NCBI GenBank assembly: GCA_914767715.1
Contig: OU612075.1
Span: 15,436,001-15,500,000, forward strand
Direction of reading: 5' to 3'
DNA: 64,000 nucleotides
Source of the DNA: Membranipora membranacea
Lineage: Eukaryota > Bryozoa > Gymnolaemata > Cheilostomatida > Membraniporidae
Below the pieces are notes generated by a model that saw only the letters and a list, made by a program, of their open reading frames with translations, ran no database searches and had not been told where the DNA came from. The position numbers and the translations under genes are program-made. Positions 23,005-35,227 of this stretch are shown here, in pieces. Positions within the stretch are counted from its first letter, which is position 1; each line of letters starts with the position of its first letter.

Positions 23005-25255
23005 ATATTATGAAATTTAAATATACTCGTATTTCAAGAAATCTATCCCTAGAATAGATTTGCAAACAGAAATGAAACAATATTCGCTGTTGCACGTAAT
23101 AACCTAACATAGTTTGTATCTAGAGAGATAAACATCGAACAATGCTCTACGTAAGACGCGGTTAACCCCCCTCCCACTGAATGGGTTCTCCTAGCTAACG
23201 TACTATGGATTCATATCCAACATCATGCACATCCTCTATCTCTGGATAGGCAAAAATGACTCCTCATCACATTTTCGTATTTTACTAAATCATGATTGTT
23301 TTTAATGATAATTACTTAAGAGAATGTTAACGGGAGATCCTCTGACTGCTCAATCAGGTTTTTTTTATCTGTTTGTTGCACATCTGTGCAGCGCTCCTTC
23401 AGATGACTCAGTATCAGGTGTTGAAAGAGCTTCCTTTTTTATGACACTGCAACTTTAGAAGTAGTCCTGTATTCCTTTTTTCTCTCTCCTTCTCAGTTGT
23501 GTATGTTTGTCAGGACCACACTCTTTGCTTTCTTTCTCTTTTCTTGTCACCTTTTCCTAGGTCCAGCCTTGGGTAAGGGAGTGCTATCCCTTGGCGAGAA
23601 TAGTGGTTTTTGAGGTGTGGAAGTGGTTTTGTGTGGTATGTGCTGTTTGTCTTTTTTTTTTCCTTTTCTTGAACACAAGTCTTCCGGTGTCGCACATAAG
23701 TTTTTTTTCCACACACCTTTATGCATGAGTCTGCAATTTTCCAAAGCGTCCGGCCTAGATCTTTTTCGTTTTTGCAGCTTGGATAGATTCCTGAACTAAT
23801 CTACCGATCTAGTAGTACCTTGATATAAAGATATCTACACCAACAGAAGTAAATAGTAAGTTTGTAGATGTGGCTTTTAAAGTGCTCAATCAATACTTTT
23901 TCGTACATTTACCATTTTATTTTTGTTTTTGGTGAAAAATTTGGTTTTCCTGGAACAAAGTAATTCACAAGCCTGGATATTACCTTTCCCACATCCAGGG
24001 CAGAAGCTATCTGACATATCCATGTCAAACCCACAAACTATCGCAATACATGAGTGCCATTCTACAACAATAAAAAAGAACATTCTAAATAGGGAAAATA
24101 TCACCTGATAGCTACTCCGATTCCATCTACTCAACAACCAAAACGCTGTTTCGGCAATTTGTGTCTATCAATGAAAAAATTGGTAAAAATAATGAAAGGT
24201 ATGTTGCAGCAATATTAGCAATACAGTGTCATAAAAATCAAGCAGAAATTTGAATAGGTTACTGAAGGAAATAAAGTGGTAACCAATGTATATATGTGAT
24301 TCAATCAATTTAAATAATGCAAATAACCAATCTAGGGTGGCAGGACGAGCGTCCCTCAATTTTCAGACGTTGGTAGGGTGCAACCTGTTCTAAAAGAAGT
24401 TGTCAGTCGTTGAAATGTGTAAGGATGATGAGGATTCACTACTCAGCCGTGATCTGGTCATTATTTTATTATAAGATGTACAGAGGGCAGAATCAGCTTC
24501 TTCATTTGAAAGGATATCCAGTGGAATCTTAACCCAACACCATCACACATCAATATGAACAATTAATCCTTTGGTACTTGTCATTGATGCTTTGGAGTTT
24601 GGTGTACATGGGAGCTTATGTTTTGAGAATGGCGTTGTAGTTGTTATGTTTACTTTTCAGTAAAGCGTATGGAAATCATAAATATAGTATCAGATGACTC
24701 ATGATGTTATCCTGGCTCATGTAGCTCAGCATATCTTTCAGCCTACGGAGTACTGAGTTTCATTGTTCTGCCAGTTTGGTGTTTATTCAACTGAATTTCT
24801 CCACATACAGCCTTATGTTAAAACCTATTAGTATCTGTGCAAGTTTCACTCATTATCATTAGAGGATGCACAGAGGGCAGAATTGTTTACTTCATGAAAC
24901 AAAGTTTGAAAGGATATCCAGTAGAATCTAAAACCAACATGATATATCAAGATTACTGGCCAGTCATTGTCACTGGTTAATCATTTGGTTCTAATCAGCC
25001 ATGGTTTAGAGTTTGATTACATGGGAGCTTATGTTTTGAGAATGGCATTGAAGTTGTTATGTTTACTTTTCAGTAAAGCTTATGGAAATCATAAATATAG
25101 AATCAAATGACTCAGGAAGCTATCCTGGCTTATGTAGCTCAGCATAGCTTTCAGCCTACCAAGTATGAGTTTCTTTGCTCTGCCATATGTGTTTATTCCA
25201 CTGAATTTCTTCACATACAGCCTTATTAAGTACCCATTTGAACACATTTGAACAC
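23005..25255. repeat. Dispersed repeat R, copy 2, ending in two tandem subunits
   Basis: Counterpart of 17855-19430. Its last part is duplicated: about 24474-24850 and 24857-25255 are tandem units of roughly 390 bases, each with 'cagagggcagaat', 'aaaggatatccagt', 'gggagcttatgttttgagaatggc' and 'ttcagccta'. No convincing coding sequence; short frames here are isolated and lack features. Confidence 0.7.
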
Positions 25256-26880
25256 ACTACAACAAAAGCAGCATACTAACAAATCGAATAGTAACCTTAT
25301 CACTATTGATATCAAGCAATCACCTAGAACCAAACTGATCAACTTTTGTTTATGATGTTTCATGCGAGTTAACCCATAATAAAAAAATCCTATGATAAAA
25401 GAATGAATTCAAGGATAATAGAGAATTCATTGGATTTATTTGCCCTCTTTCTGATATCTGGCTTTTAATTTATAATAAATATAAGGTGTATACCAGCCCT
25501 GTGAATATTGCCAGGGTCGCTATTAAGACAGTAACTGTGCAGGTTGCACACATAACCATAATAACGGAAATTATCGTCCATATTATTATTTTTCTTATAT
25601 TAACATGTAATAATTATATATGTCATGACTGACTTCATATAAATTCCAGAAGTGGAATTTATATGCAACCATTCTCGTCTTCTGACCATTCATTTTTTCC
25701 CTGGCATTGCCGGTTTTGTCAGCTAAGTTTCTGATTTTTAAATCTGACAGCAGTGTCACACCTGAGTATTTAATTGTCAGTGTGCTCCACCACTACATTG
25801 ACCATAGCGCAGGTTGTGGTTGAAAGGGAATGGTATTGCTTTTTTTTGTAATGAAGCTCATACCCCATGTTTAGCCCACTCACGCAATAACTCCAAAATT
25901 TTCTTGGGATTTTGGTACATTCAAGCCTATTATTGAGCCAATTCCCATTTTTTGTGGTTTCACACTTCAATGTGATCTAACAGGTTGCGTGATATGCTAG
26001 ACTGGAAGAAATGCCGGCAACCTGCAAACTTCCATTCTCACCTATTTTTGTAACATGATCAGTTTTTCACTCTGACTGTAATTTGCCATGGATGGGTTAT
26101 GAATTTCTTTCTCTGATTCTTCTGATTTTATTGCTTCGCTATAGATGAGAGAATGATCGATACATTTATCTTAACCATCGAACACATGAAATAGGGAAGC
26201 CTGTTTTTAATGCTTGGTGAATCATCACAGTGAAAGGAAGCATTTTTTTTTATACAGCGGAAGTGCTGAATCACCTAGAGGTCTGTAATGGTTTGTTTTT
26301 ACAAGGCCCTGTATTACTGCTAGACTAAAGAAGCAGCACCATTCTTTTGTCAGGGGCAAAGTGTCTTATTTTTTGTTCTCATAGTTTTGAGGATGGTTTA
26401 TGCCATGAGAATGTGATCGCATAGTGAGTTGTTCTCCTTTTTTTTTAGCTTTAGACTGCACTTAGCTTATTCACACGATGTCCTGTGAGATAAGGGTCAA
26501 ACATACAGTCTGATCTTATATGAAGTTTCTTCATCCTCTCATAGAAAACCTTAGGAAACTGAAATTCCTCAAAGACGACATCATACGTCTTACAAATTAT
26601 CCGTTTAAATAATGATGTTTTTCAATCAGGTAGTCATTTCATGCATGTGATCATGAAATGAGTTTTTCAAAACCAGTTTTTTCATTTTGTCAAGGTTATC
26701 ATAAAAGTTGTTGTTGAAACTTGTACTGTGGCTATGGCTTGTAGCTTCATGGTTTACGACATCTTCGTAAAACCGTACTTACATTCTTCCCCTGCTGAGT
26801 TAAGCTCATCCTCAGATAGAGGATAAGTTTGTTTGTTGTCCCATGGCCCATTCCAGGTGAAGTGAGTCGCCTAAAAATTT
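25256..26880. other. No gene seen; one perfect hairpin
   Basis: AT-rich. 25636-25648 and 25653-25665 are perfect 13-base arms around a 4-base loop (CATATAAATTCCA-GAAG-TGGAATTTATATG). The remainder has no coding sequence that I can support. Confidence 0.45.
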
Positions 26881-27440
26881 TACCCCCTTCAATTTTGATG
26901 AAACTTGGCAGATATGTTCAACTGGTCAAAATATGACCACATACAAAAAATTGGCTCGATATATTAATTAATGACCATTTGGCGGCCATTTTGAAATCGG
27001 CCGGTATTTCCAAAAAATTGGCACCTGCCCCGACAGCCTACTTTGCACACAAATAAATTGATAACGGATTGAGAGAGAGTTTTGAATTTTTGGTTATGGC
27101 CTAACACAATTGCTGACTGTCTGGAAACCAAAATTGAGACGTCTCAGATCATAAGTGTCGGATCTGTGACACATCAAAGATGGCCGCCGGCAGCGATTCG
27201 CGAGTTTGTGTCTATGTTTTGAATGGCCATAACTTTGAGTTCTAATTGAGATAGTCACTCAATTTATTTTTTACTTTGTTTAGAGACATGTATTGAGCAC
27301 ATAAACAACTGTTTTTATGACATATAATGATGAAATAGTACTCAGTGAAGTCATTTGGATATCAAGGTTTGCTCCAAATCTCGTTTCGGCAGCTACTTCG
27401 GCGGCATAGTTGATCATGTCAGCAACTAAAAACAAAAACA
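26880..27440. other. Probable flank of the element at 27.8-30.1 kb
   Basis: Contains 'ggcggccattttgaaatcgg' and 'aagatggccgccggcagc', a style of sequence seen beside repetitive elements in invertebrates. No coding content. The link to the neighbouring pseudogene is only by position. Confidence 0.3.
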
Positions 27441-27852
27441 AAAATTAGTTTTCTGAGTAGTTCAACATGTATTAATGTCCTTTAATGAGTTTCATTAACC
27501 TTTTCAGCTTTTGGATACACTAAACTGTGGCCCAAAAAAATACACATTTTTGTTTCGGAGTTGTCTCCCTAAATGCAATTAATATTGGTTTTAGCGATAG
27601 AGTTCTTCATTCTCAATGTAATCAATTTGCTTTTGACTACTTTAGGCATCATCACTGTATTTGCATGTATGAAGTCACATATTTCTGCAAGTATAGCTCA
27701 TGTATCCTATCAAGATCCTCTGCCTGGGCCATGTAGGTACGGTGGCTCGATGTTGTCAGCTCGAGTTCGAGCGTGCCCAGTACATCAGTTCTCGGAATGT
27801 CACATATATCAGGTCTTGTTGGGTATTGGTAGCTCAGTGGTTGGTCCCCGAC

Positions 27853-30070
27853 CTAAAGGAGTGACAACTCCATGGAATCAAAATCTCCTTCACTAATACT
27901 GATCACGTTGCCAACGTACCAGTGGACGTCAAACAGACAACCAACATACTGGCCGGGTCGGAATAGCTCCGGGGCATCCGGGAGGGAAGATGGACCGGCA
28001 ACATCCTGTTGCGCGGGGCCAGCGGCAACACATGGGATCAGTGAAGTCTTGTGGGTGGTGTGCTGTGTGTCTCCTGACACACGATATACATGTAGGCAGC
28101 CATCAGACTGAGGGACATATTGATGGTGTCCCCTCGTCCCATTGAGCGTCTTGGCACAGGCATCACGCGACCTGTAGAGATCAGTGTATGCTGATCGGTC
28201 CATTTGGCCTTCCCCAAATCGTAAAGCTCTGCAGGGGTCAGAATGTGACCTTCGGTAGGGTGTATGGACTGGCTCTTCTTGCCAAGAATTTTACAACACC
28301 ACCGATGCCATCGCAGGGCGATTTTCCGTGCGACGTTCCAAAGAAGTTCCAGACCGCCTTCACACCAAAGTTCTTCTCGTGATGTGCCAAATTCTCAAAC
28401 CCGGTTTTGTTCTTGTATTGCCCTCCTGCACCATCACTAAAGTAATGAATCATCGCCAACCCGGGAATCACATCTTTCACTAGAGGCACCACAAGATTTA
28501 TGATAGTGAATACACTCAATGTGTCGTGAGTTATTACATCAGAAGTGATGCACATAGACTTGTGTGCCAGTGCTCCTTTTGACTTGTAGTATATGCACAC
28601 TGGGTGGAGGGTTGCCTGCCGGTTGTTCCAATATAAGCTTTGGGCTGCATCCTGACAGACAAAAGCGTAATTCTCTGCGAAGTCGAGAAGAACTATAGCT
28701 TAACCTTCTGGGAGATCTTCCTTTAGTTTTGTGAGGTAGGCTGGCTGTGACTTGGTGATGTAGTGATGTGCGAGTAGCTTTTCCACTTTCGAGACAAGAG
28801 TGACCACTTTCGTTTCGAGGTTGCAGCGATCCGTCGAGATCCACTGTTTGAAAGTGATCATATCACTGTCATCATACTGTGCTTCCAACTTCTCTGTTAT
28901 CCCCTTCCTCAATTCATCTGAGCCTGGGCAGATCCCGCAACGCCCTAGCATACACTCTCTACTTTCGACATCACACACATACATTGCCATCAGGTCATGG
29001 TATGTGGTCTCCTTCAGTTTTCCTACCAGGAACTTTGTATTCTGGTGATATGTGCATATACATACACTGTGGGTGCCGTTGGCGCTTGCAGACTTGATCC
29101 ACTTGTGCTTGTGTTCAGCAAACTTTGACTTGCCAATGATGGCCTCAGGATGTTTTTCTTTGAACTTGTTGTAGAGTACTTCGTTGTTGCACAATAGCAG
29201 TCGTTGTGATCTGTAAATCTTATCGCCGGTAGGTGAACGAACAGATACAAAATCTTTTGCTCCTGGCATGATACGTGTAAACTCATCTGAGTCGTACATC
29301 TCCAAAACCTTGGCTTTGGTATCTTCTGACAAGGACCGACCTGCTTTGGTGCAGTCTTTCACAGCTAAGGCACCGTGCTCCATTTTGACTTCTCGCGCTT
29401 GCTGACACAGACGCTTCGACACTCCAAAGGTGGACATTAGGTTTTCGTTACTTAGCTTGTCTGCAAACAGCGTTAACGCCTGAATCTTGCGCTCTCTAGC
29501 CATCTGTGGTATTGCCTTCTTTATCTTTTCGATCACTGTGCTGTAATCTAGAAGACACATTACATCTTTGTGACGTATCTCCAGTTCAGGTATACCAGCT
29601 GCTGAGGCAAACATTTTCTCTCTCAGATTGTGGTAGCACCGGTCTGCTTTTCGTTCAAGATGGCCACATCTTTCTCACCGCACAACTTTTGAATTTTCAT
29701 TGGCGAGCATCCAATCTCACTACCAAGCGTGCTGTTTAGGGATTCCGTTTAATCGACTTTCATTTCGAAAGCATCAGGATCTGACTCCATCTCTGTGATA
29801 TCTTCTTCAACACCATCTTCACTGCTGTTCAGTTTTTTCCAACAGTTCACACATATCTTGGATCCCAGAAGAGCAAGGACAACCTTGTTTTCCCGTGTCA
29901 TCTGGTTTATAGCTTCCACTTCTGATTCCGTAATGACGTTTAAACATTTTGTGATGCCCTTCTTGTGATGTCCAAACGGTTTTACGCAGTACCGAGTCTG
30001 TGCATTTTCAGTGTAGCTGAGGTGGTAGAGGTGATAGTGGTGAGTACAAATCACTGCGATATTTGCTGCA
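27853..30070 (-). pseudogene. Transposon-like family with SDGAGGQYKN motif, broken
   Basis: Minus strand. 30070-29749: RYCVKPFGHHKKG, then a CxxC pair (ICVNCWKKL). 29614-28703: long middle domain with LMAMYVCDVESRECMLGRCG. 28700-28238: LLDFAENYAFVCQDA, WNNRQATLHP, SDGAGGQYKNKTGFENL and GTSHGKSPCDGIGG. 28203-27853: the tail with FRPGQYVGCLFDVHWYVG. This order is familiar from unnamed multicopy families of cnidarians and sponges. Breaks: TAA at 29749 (KVD*TES), a frameshift near 29640, TAA at 28700-28702 inside EG.AIVLLDFAEN, and a frame change near 28220. The DGA/D-rich core could be a nuclease site; not established. Confidence 0.6.
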
Positions 30071-31883
30071 CGATCTAAAATAAAATGGTGACGAACAGTA
30101 TATTAGTGCAAACTTTCAATTGATTATAAATAAATTGGGTGAGCCTATGAAATTTATATTACATCTACAAAGAAGGCTAACTACCTCTTGCTGCCAAAAG
30201 TAATGACCAATATCATTATTGTCCAGGACGAAATTACCTTATTTTTTATGACCATATTGTTTATCAAATACCTGCTTCATCGGTGAGCCCCTGTAGCACA
30301 CGGGTACCATGGGCGTAGCTGGGTTATCTGTGTTTTAACCACAAAATACAATCAAAATGATACATTACATAATTGGTATTGTTATACTCAGCATGATGAC
30401 CAATTTTGGCGTACATGCACCTCAAAGTGTCCATCTCCACCACTGATCACCACATGACTTTCGCCACTTACCTATTTCTCCTTTCAATGTAGTAGCTGTA
30501 TTCCAACTCAGCAAGATGCTGAGCCGAATACCTGCAAAATAGATCAGGAATGATAAAGCGTTCGTTCGTAGACATAAATGACTATTTTGAGCAATTTATG
30601 AAATATTTGCTGCTTAGTAGGTATGATTCAGTTTCCTTTGAGAAGAGACACCACAACTTTCAAGGCCTACATACATCCGTCTACATATTACTTCAAATTC
30701 AAAATGATTAAGGCTTAGGCCTACTGAAATTTCATAATGCAATATAATGATAATATGATAGGCTAATAATGATAATATGGTAACTAATGAAGGCTTACTA
30801 AAGACAAATCTCACGCCAAAAACAGAAGTTATATACATCTTGATGTCAAAACATAGTTTAGGTCCTCACCTCCCATCCATTAGACCAAATGTGTTATGCA
30901 TCGTCGAAACTGTCTGACTGCCATGAGGCAGTGATTCCTTTAGAACAAGACTGCTTAATCCTGTTGCACCGCATATCAGTATGTTGGTATCAGACTTCAA
31001 CTCGTTCAACTCTTCAACTCTCCTAGAGTATATGTTTGCCAGTACCTGGAACATCAAATGGCCGCAAAAAAGTAAAGCTTTCATCGTAACCAAGTAAACA
31101 GCAGCAGTGCGAACATCACAACCGAGAGCACAACAATGGACAGAGAATCTGAGATAGACACTGTTGATACTGCAGAGTTTGCAGTGTGCAGGTCTGCGAG
31201 GATTCATCGACCAAGTTTAAAAGAGGCAATAAAACAGTCATGGTTGGCGCTTCCGATCAGGCAGATAAAGTAGATGGGAGCCATATTATGATTTGTGGCC
31301 GTTTTGTCAATCTTTCTATATTTTTTCTGACATGCCATGCGACATGCTGATTGATTGATGTGAAAAGAGTCATCGAACTAGGCTATATTGCATAAATCAT
31401 GTGCTATGACCAATTTTTTGTTATTCCATTTGTTTTGGCCCACCCCAATAATAATAGCCCCTGTCTTGATACATCTTCTATTGACACAATCGATATACAA
31501 ATCAAATTCTAGGTTTATTCATGCTTGTGATAGACCTAGGATGCATGCTCGCGGAAAGCTAATGAAAATTACCTGCTTTGACAGTCAGAAGAAAGCTGTG
31601 GCCTGTCATCACCATATCGTAGGCTTTCTGCTGCTCTGAATTCATGATGAAGCTAAAAAAAATACCAAGCAACGATGAGTATTCTAGTGAAAGTTCTCAT
31701 TGCAGACGCTAACAGATTGAATTGTTATAGGCGTAGTATTGTTTGTTTGTTTTAATTTTAAAACTTCTCATCCGAGAATGCTTACAATAACAGACAAAAA
31801 ATGCCCCTTGGTAAATAAAAATGTAAAACTGTAAAAACTGTAAAAACTAGTTCTGAGGTAAAAACAATCATAATATAGAAAAA
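30071..31883. other. No recognisable gene
   Basis: AT-rich. The best frame is 30866-31207 on the minus strand (113 codons, with INSVYLRFSVHCC and ESLPHGSQTVST). It overlaps splice-like signals but has no family I know and may be a 5' exon of the neighbouring pseudogene or chance. Confidence 0.35.
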
Positions 31884-33570
31884 TTAAAAGTCATTATATC
31901 TATGGTTCACTAAGATGGCACAATTCCTCTTCTCTGTCCTACATTTCTGTATATACACACATTTATCTGATCTTCTCGATGAGTGTCTGATGTTTTGATC
32001 TCGTATGGCAAGCCGTGGTCTGAGCGGATGATCGGTACTTTCCACAATTAGCTGTATATAATTGTGGCAGTTCAGCTTTAGTAGTTCGTTGAGCAGAGGG
32101 AGTGAGGCGGCTAGTAAGCGTTCATCGTAATGTTCAACCTCTGGGTAAATTATCCTCAATGCAAGTTTCTGACATTTCTCAAGTTCATCTTGTTGGTATT
32201 TGTTTAAGAATGGATACCAGGCAGGTGCTGAGTGGGAGATTGTTGGTACTATCTGAGCTTTGTACATTTGAACTTAACTCGGCTGGTTCACACCTGATTG
32301 CTTTAAGACAAGAAGTCCGTGACATTTTCTGTTAGCGGATGTACGTATATTTGTGACATGTTCGTTGAACTGCAGATGTTGGTCTATTGTCACACCTAAC
32401 AGCTTGGTGGATGTGACATTTTCAACGCGGTGGGTATCCATCTGCAGTGTGTCAGTCATGGTCATCTTCTTTCTTAGGGATACATTCATAGTTTTTGTCT
32501 TTGTTGCATTAAGTTTCATGTGATTGGCTTGTGCCCACTCTGGCATTCGTCGATAAGCTTCTGGCCGACTTCAGGATGTTTGAACGCGACTGATGTTTGA
32601 GTGGTGCTGACGATTGAAAGATCTTGTTTCCTCAACGGGTTGTAGGTGGTAGTGTCGTCAGCGTATTTAACAGTAGATCCCTGTGTGAATTGCAACGAGT
32701 CCACGAAGGCCAACCACAGAGTAGGGCCGCAGAGTGTCCCCTGTGGTACAACCAGGGCCAGAAGTGACGCGGGAAGATTCAAGGATTTCAGTTTGCGTAG
32801 GAGTGTAGAATGATCCATCAGATCAAAGGCCTTACTAAAATCATAAAGAATCATTTCAGCGCCAATGTTTGATTTATCATCCATAGCTTTTGTGACATCA
32901 TCTAAAACAGATACTAACGTATTAGTACAGCCTACACCCTGCATGTATGCGAACTGGTTTTGATTCAGCTGTGGTATGAGATGATTTCGTAGTCGGGTGT
33001 TCATGAAGCTCTCGATGACTTTACCCACATGCCACAAAAGTGAGATGGGGCGATAGTCTTTGCAACCAGATGGAGAGTTGTTCTTTGCAATAGGAGTGAT
33101 TTCCGCTGACTTATATAACAACGGAAATGTTGCTTCGGATAGAGTTTGGTTGATGATATCAGTTATTGGTATGCATAGGTCCTCATAGCAATATTTACTG
33201 ATCCACGAAGGATAGTCATCACTATGTATAGCTTTCTGTGTGTTGATGTTTTTCAGAGCAGTTTTGACTTCGCCTATTGAAACCTGATCTACGGTGTATT
33301 TCTTATGAGTTTGATAGCACTCGGTTTTTGGGCTTTGAGCGTCACCAATAGAGATATAATAGCTGTTCAGTTTTTCAACAAACTGCTGTGGGTCACAAAG
33401 CGTGTCATCTACAAGATAATGTGTGGGTGTTTTCGTTTTGGTTTTGATATCGAGTGCTTTCACACTTTTCCACCAATTAGCACTACCTGCCTTGAGATGA
33501 TTGATTTTGCGAAGTACTTCATAACCATGACGAAATGTTTGATTTTCTTATATGAATGCTGATAAAATTC
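31884..33570 (-). pseudogene. Non-LTR retrotransposon reverse transcriptase, 5'-truncated
   Basis: Minus strand, Jockey/CR1-like. Order of motifs: KDYRPISLL, LNQNQFAYMQ, ILYDFSKAFDLMDH (motif A), VPQGTLCGPTLW (motif B), VKYADDTTTYN (catalytic YADD intact), then the thumb region and the C-terminal YQQDELEKCQKLALRIIYP. Breaks: a one-base frameshift near 32540 (DECQ into PEWAQANHMKLN) and a TAA at 32274-32276. The 5' part, including the endonuclease, is missing, with coding sequence starting around 33570. The 3' end has short TTTTTACAG repeats (31825-31850), like a LINE tail. Confidence 0.88.
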
Positions 33571-34730
33571 GCAATCAGACCGAACCATTATCTACTGCCC
33601 GGACCCGGACGACAGAACATCTTCCAAACATTACTATTTATGAGATGTTTTCAAATACTGGTTCACTGTGCAACTGTATAAAACTGTACGTTAAATGACA
33701 ACGTCACTACTAACAGAGTTCAATTTTCAATCATTACACAGTCAAAAAATAATCATGGATGGCTATATCACCTCACAGACACGGACAGAGGTAATTTCTA
33801 ACGATGTCGGACTTCTTTTTAGCATGATTTCTCAATGTTCAATGCAGGTGACATTCAACAATGCATTAATTACAGCATCATCTTACATTAGCCCCAGATG
33901 TTTCTTAGTGACGTGTTAAATAAATTAGTTGAACCCATAGCTGATATAGAGCTCTATATCTTTGGTTGAACCCGGCTCGTTGTGAAACTGAAACCATAGT
34001 CAAATCAAGCTCAATATTCCATTATCAAGTTAAGTGCCTAGGCGGTTAACAGCCTTCTATGTCTATAGGCTATGTCAAGAATTATCTTCAATTTTACAAG
34101 GATATGGTACTCGAAATCTCTTCTATTCATTGCCCCATCAGTGACAAAAAGTGAGTACTTCCAACTAATTTACAAGCGAACAGTGAAGGATTTAGATGGT
34201 GAACTCTCTCATTTTCATATTCGCACACACAATTCGCAACTGTTGTTAAGATTTACTTGAGCCAAAAGTGAGAATCCGGCCCTGGAGTCAAGTTTTAATC
34301 AAAATTAAACCTACTTATACTCACCGATTATACAGATTGCCATTCTATAGGGGATTTTCTCTTCTTGTTTGGTTGCTCATATGAAGTCATCCGGTGGAGA
34401 ATCATCATCTGTCGATCATAATACTGTTGAATCAGATAAAGACACAAAGTATTTATGCCAATTTGGCGTACTGTACATAAAGTTAGAATTAAAAGAAGTG
34501 GATATGCTCTCGGTTCCATTCACCTTGCCTCGGCCATTTCTCTATCCTAGGCAGCTGAGAGGTCCGGACATTGAAGGGCAGTGGCCAAATTGTCAGATAG
34601 CTTTAGCACACTCCATGATATTACCATTGCTAGATAAAAGAGTAGACCAATCTACGAAAGAACAATCACAAATATTTTACGGCACAGTAAAGGCTGGTCT
34701 AGAATTGCAGAGTTGGTGGTAAGACGGTTG
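33571..34730. other. No recognisable gene
   Basis: A plus-strand frame of 117 codons at 34369-34722 (contains FGVLYIKLELKEVDML) has no motif that I recognise. The rest is AT-rich with scattered short frames. Confidence 0.35.
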
Positions 34731-34880
34731 CAGTGAGTTGCAGTGTTGTTGCAGTGTTGTTGCAGTGTTGTTGCAGTGTTGTTGCAGGGTTTTAAAAATC
34801 AATGGTTTACAATTGCAGACCGCTGCAATATTGTTGAGTTGCAGTAGGTTGCAGCAGCAATTGCAGCAGGTTGAAGTCAT
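34731..34880. repeat. GTTGTTGCAGTG tandem repeat
   Basis: About five tandem copies of the 12-base unit gttgttgcagtg at 34739-34790, then a looser stretch rich in 'ttgcag' to 34875. Confidence 0.85.
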
Positions 34881-34989
34881 AGTTCACAATTGCACAACAA
34901 GTTGAAAGATATTATAAAAATATTGACCTAAATTTTGCTACTTCTTCCATGCATTTTCTTTTTTTGTTTGATTTTAGAAGTCTGCCTCA

Positions 34990-35110
34990 CTCTTCAGGGG
35001 TGTAACTTTTAGAAAAAGCCAGGGGCGGTATGAGACACGCGCGCACAACAGCTGGGGGGCGCTGTAAGTCCCCCCAACGAGGTCTGGGGCGGAGCCCCAG
35101 CCGCCAAAGC
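34990..35110. mobile_element. Putative terminal region of the third hAT element
   Basis: GC-rich island with CAGGGGTGTAACTTTTAG at about 34995, CAGGGGCGGTATGAG at about 35025 and 'ggcggagccccagccgcc'. Similar sequence lies beside the hAT pseudogene at 12696-12850. The opposite end was not found. Confidence 0.4.
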
Positions 35111-35227
35111 TTTTTGGACTATTTAGAAGCAAACTTGTAGCTATATTTGCATATAAAGTATAAAGCAAAAGTATGAAAAATATTTTCAGATAATGCTAAA
35201 ATAATGTTCAAGATACTTAGTCACAGC

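Noticed and set aside
27815-27890. Possible tRNA gene ('ggtagctcagtggttgg')
   Set aside because: An A-box-like stretch is present, but there is no acceptable B box or cloverleaf; it lies in the tail of the 27.8-30.1 kb pseudogene.
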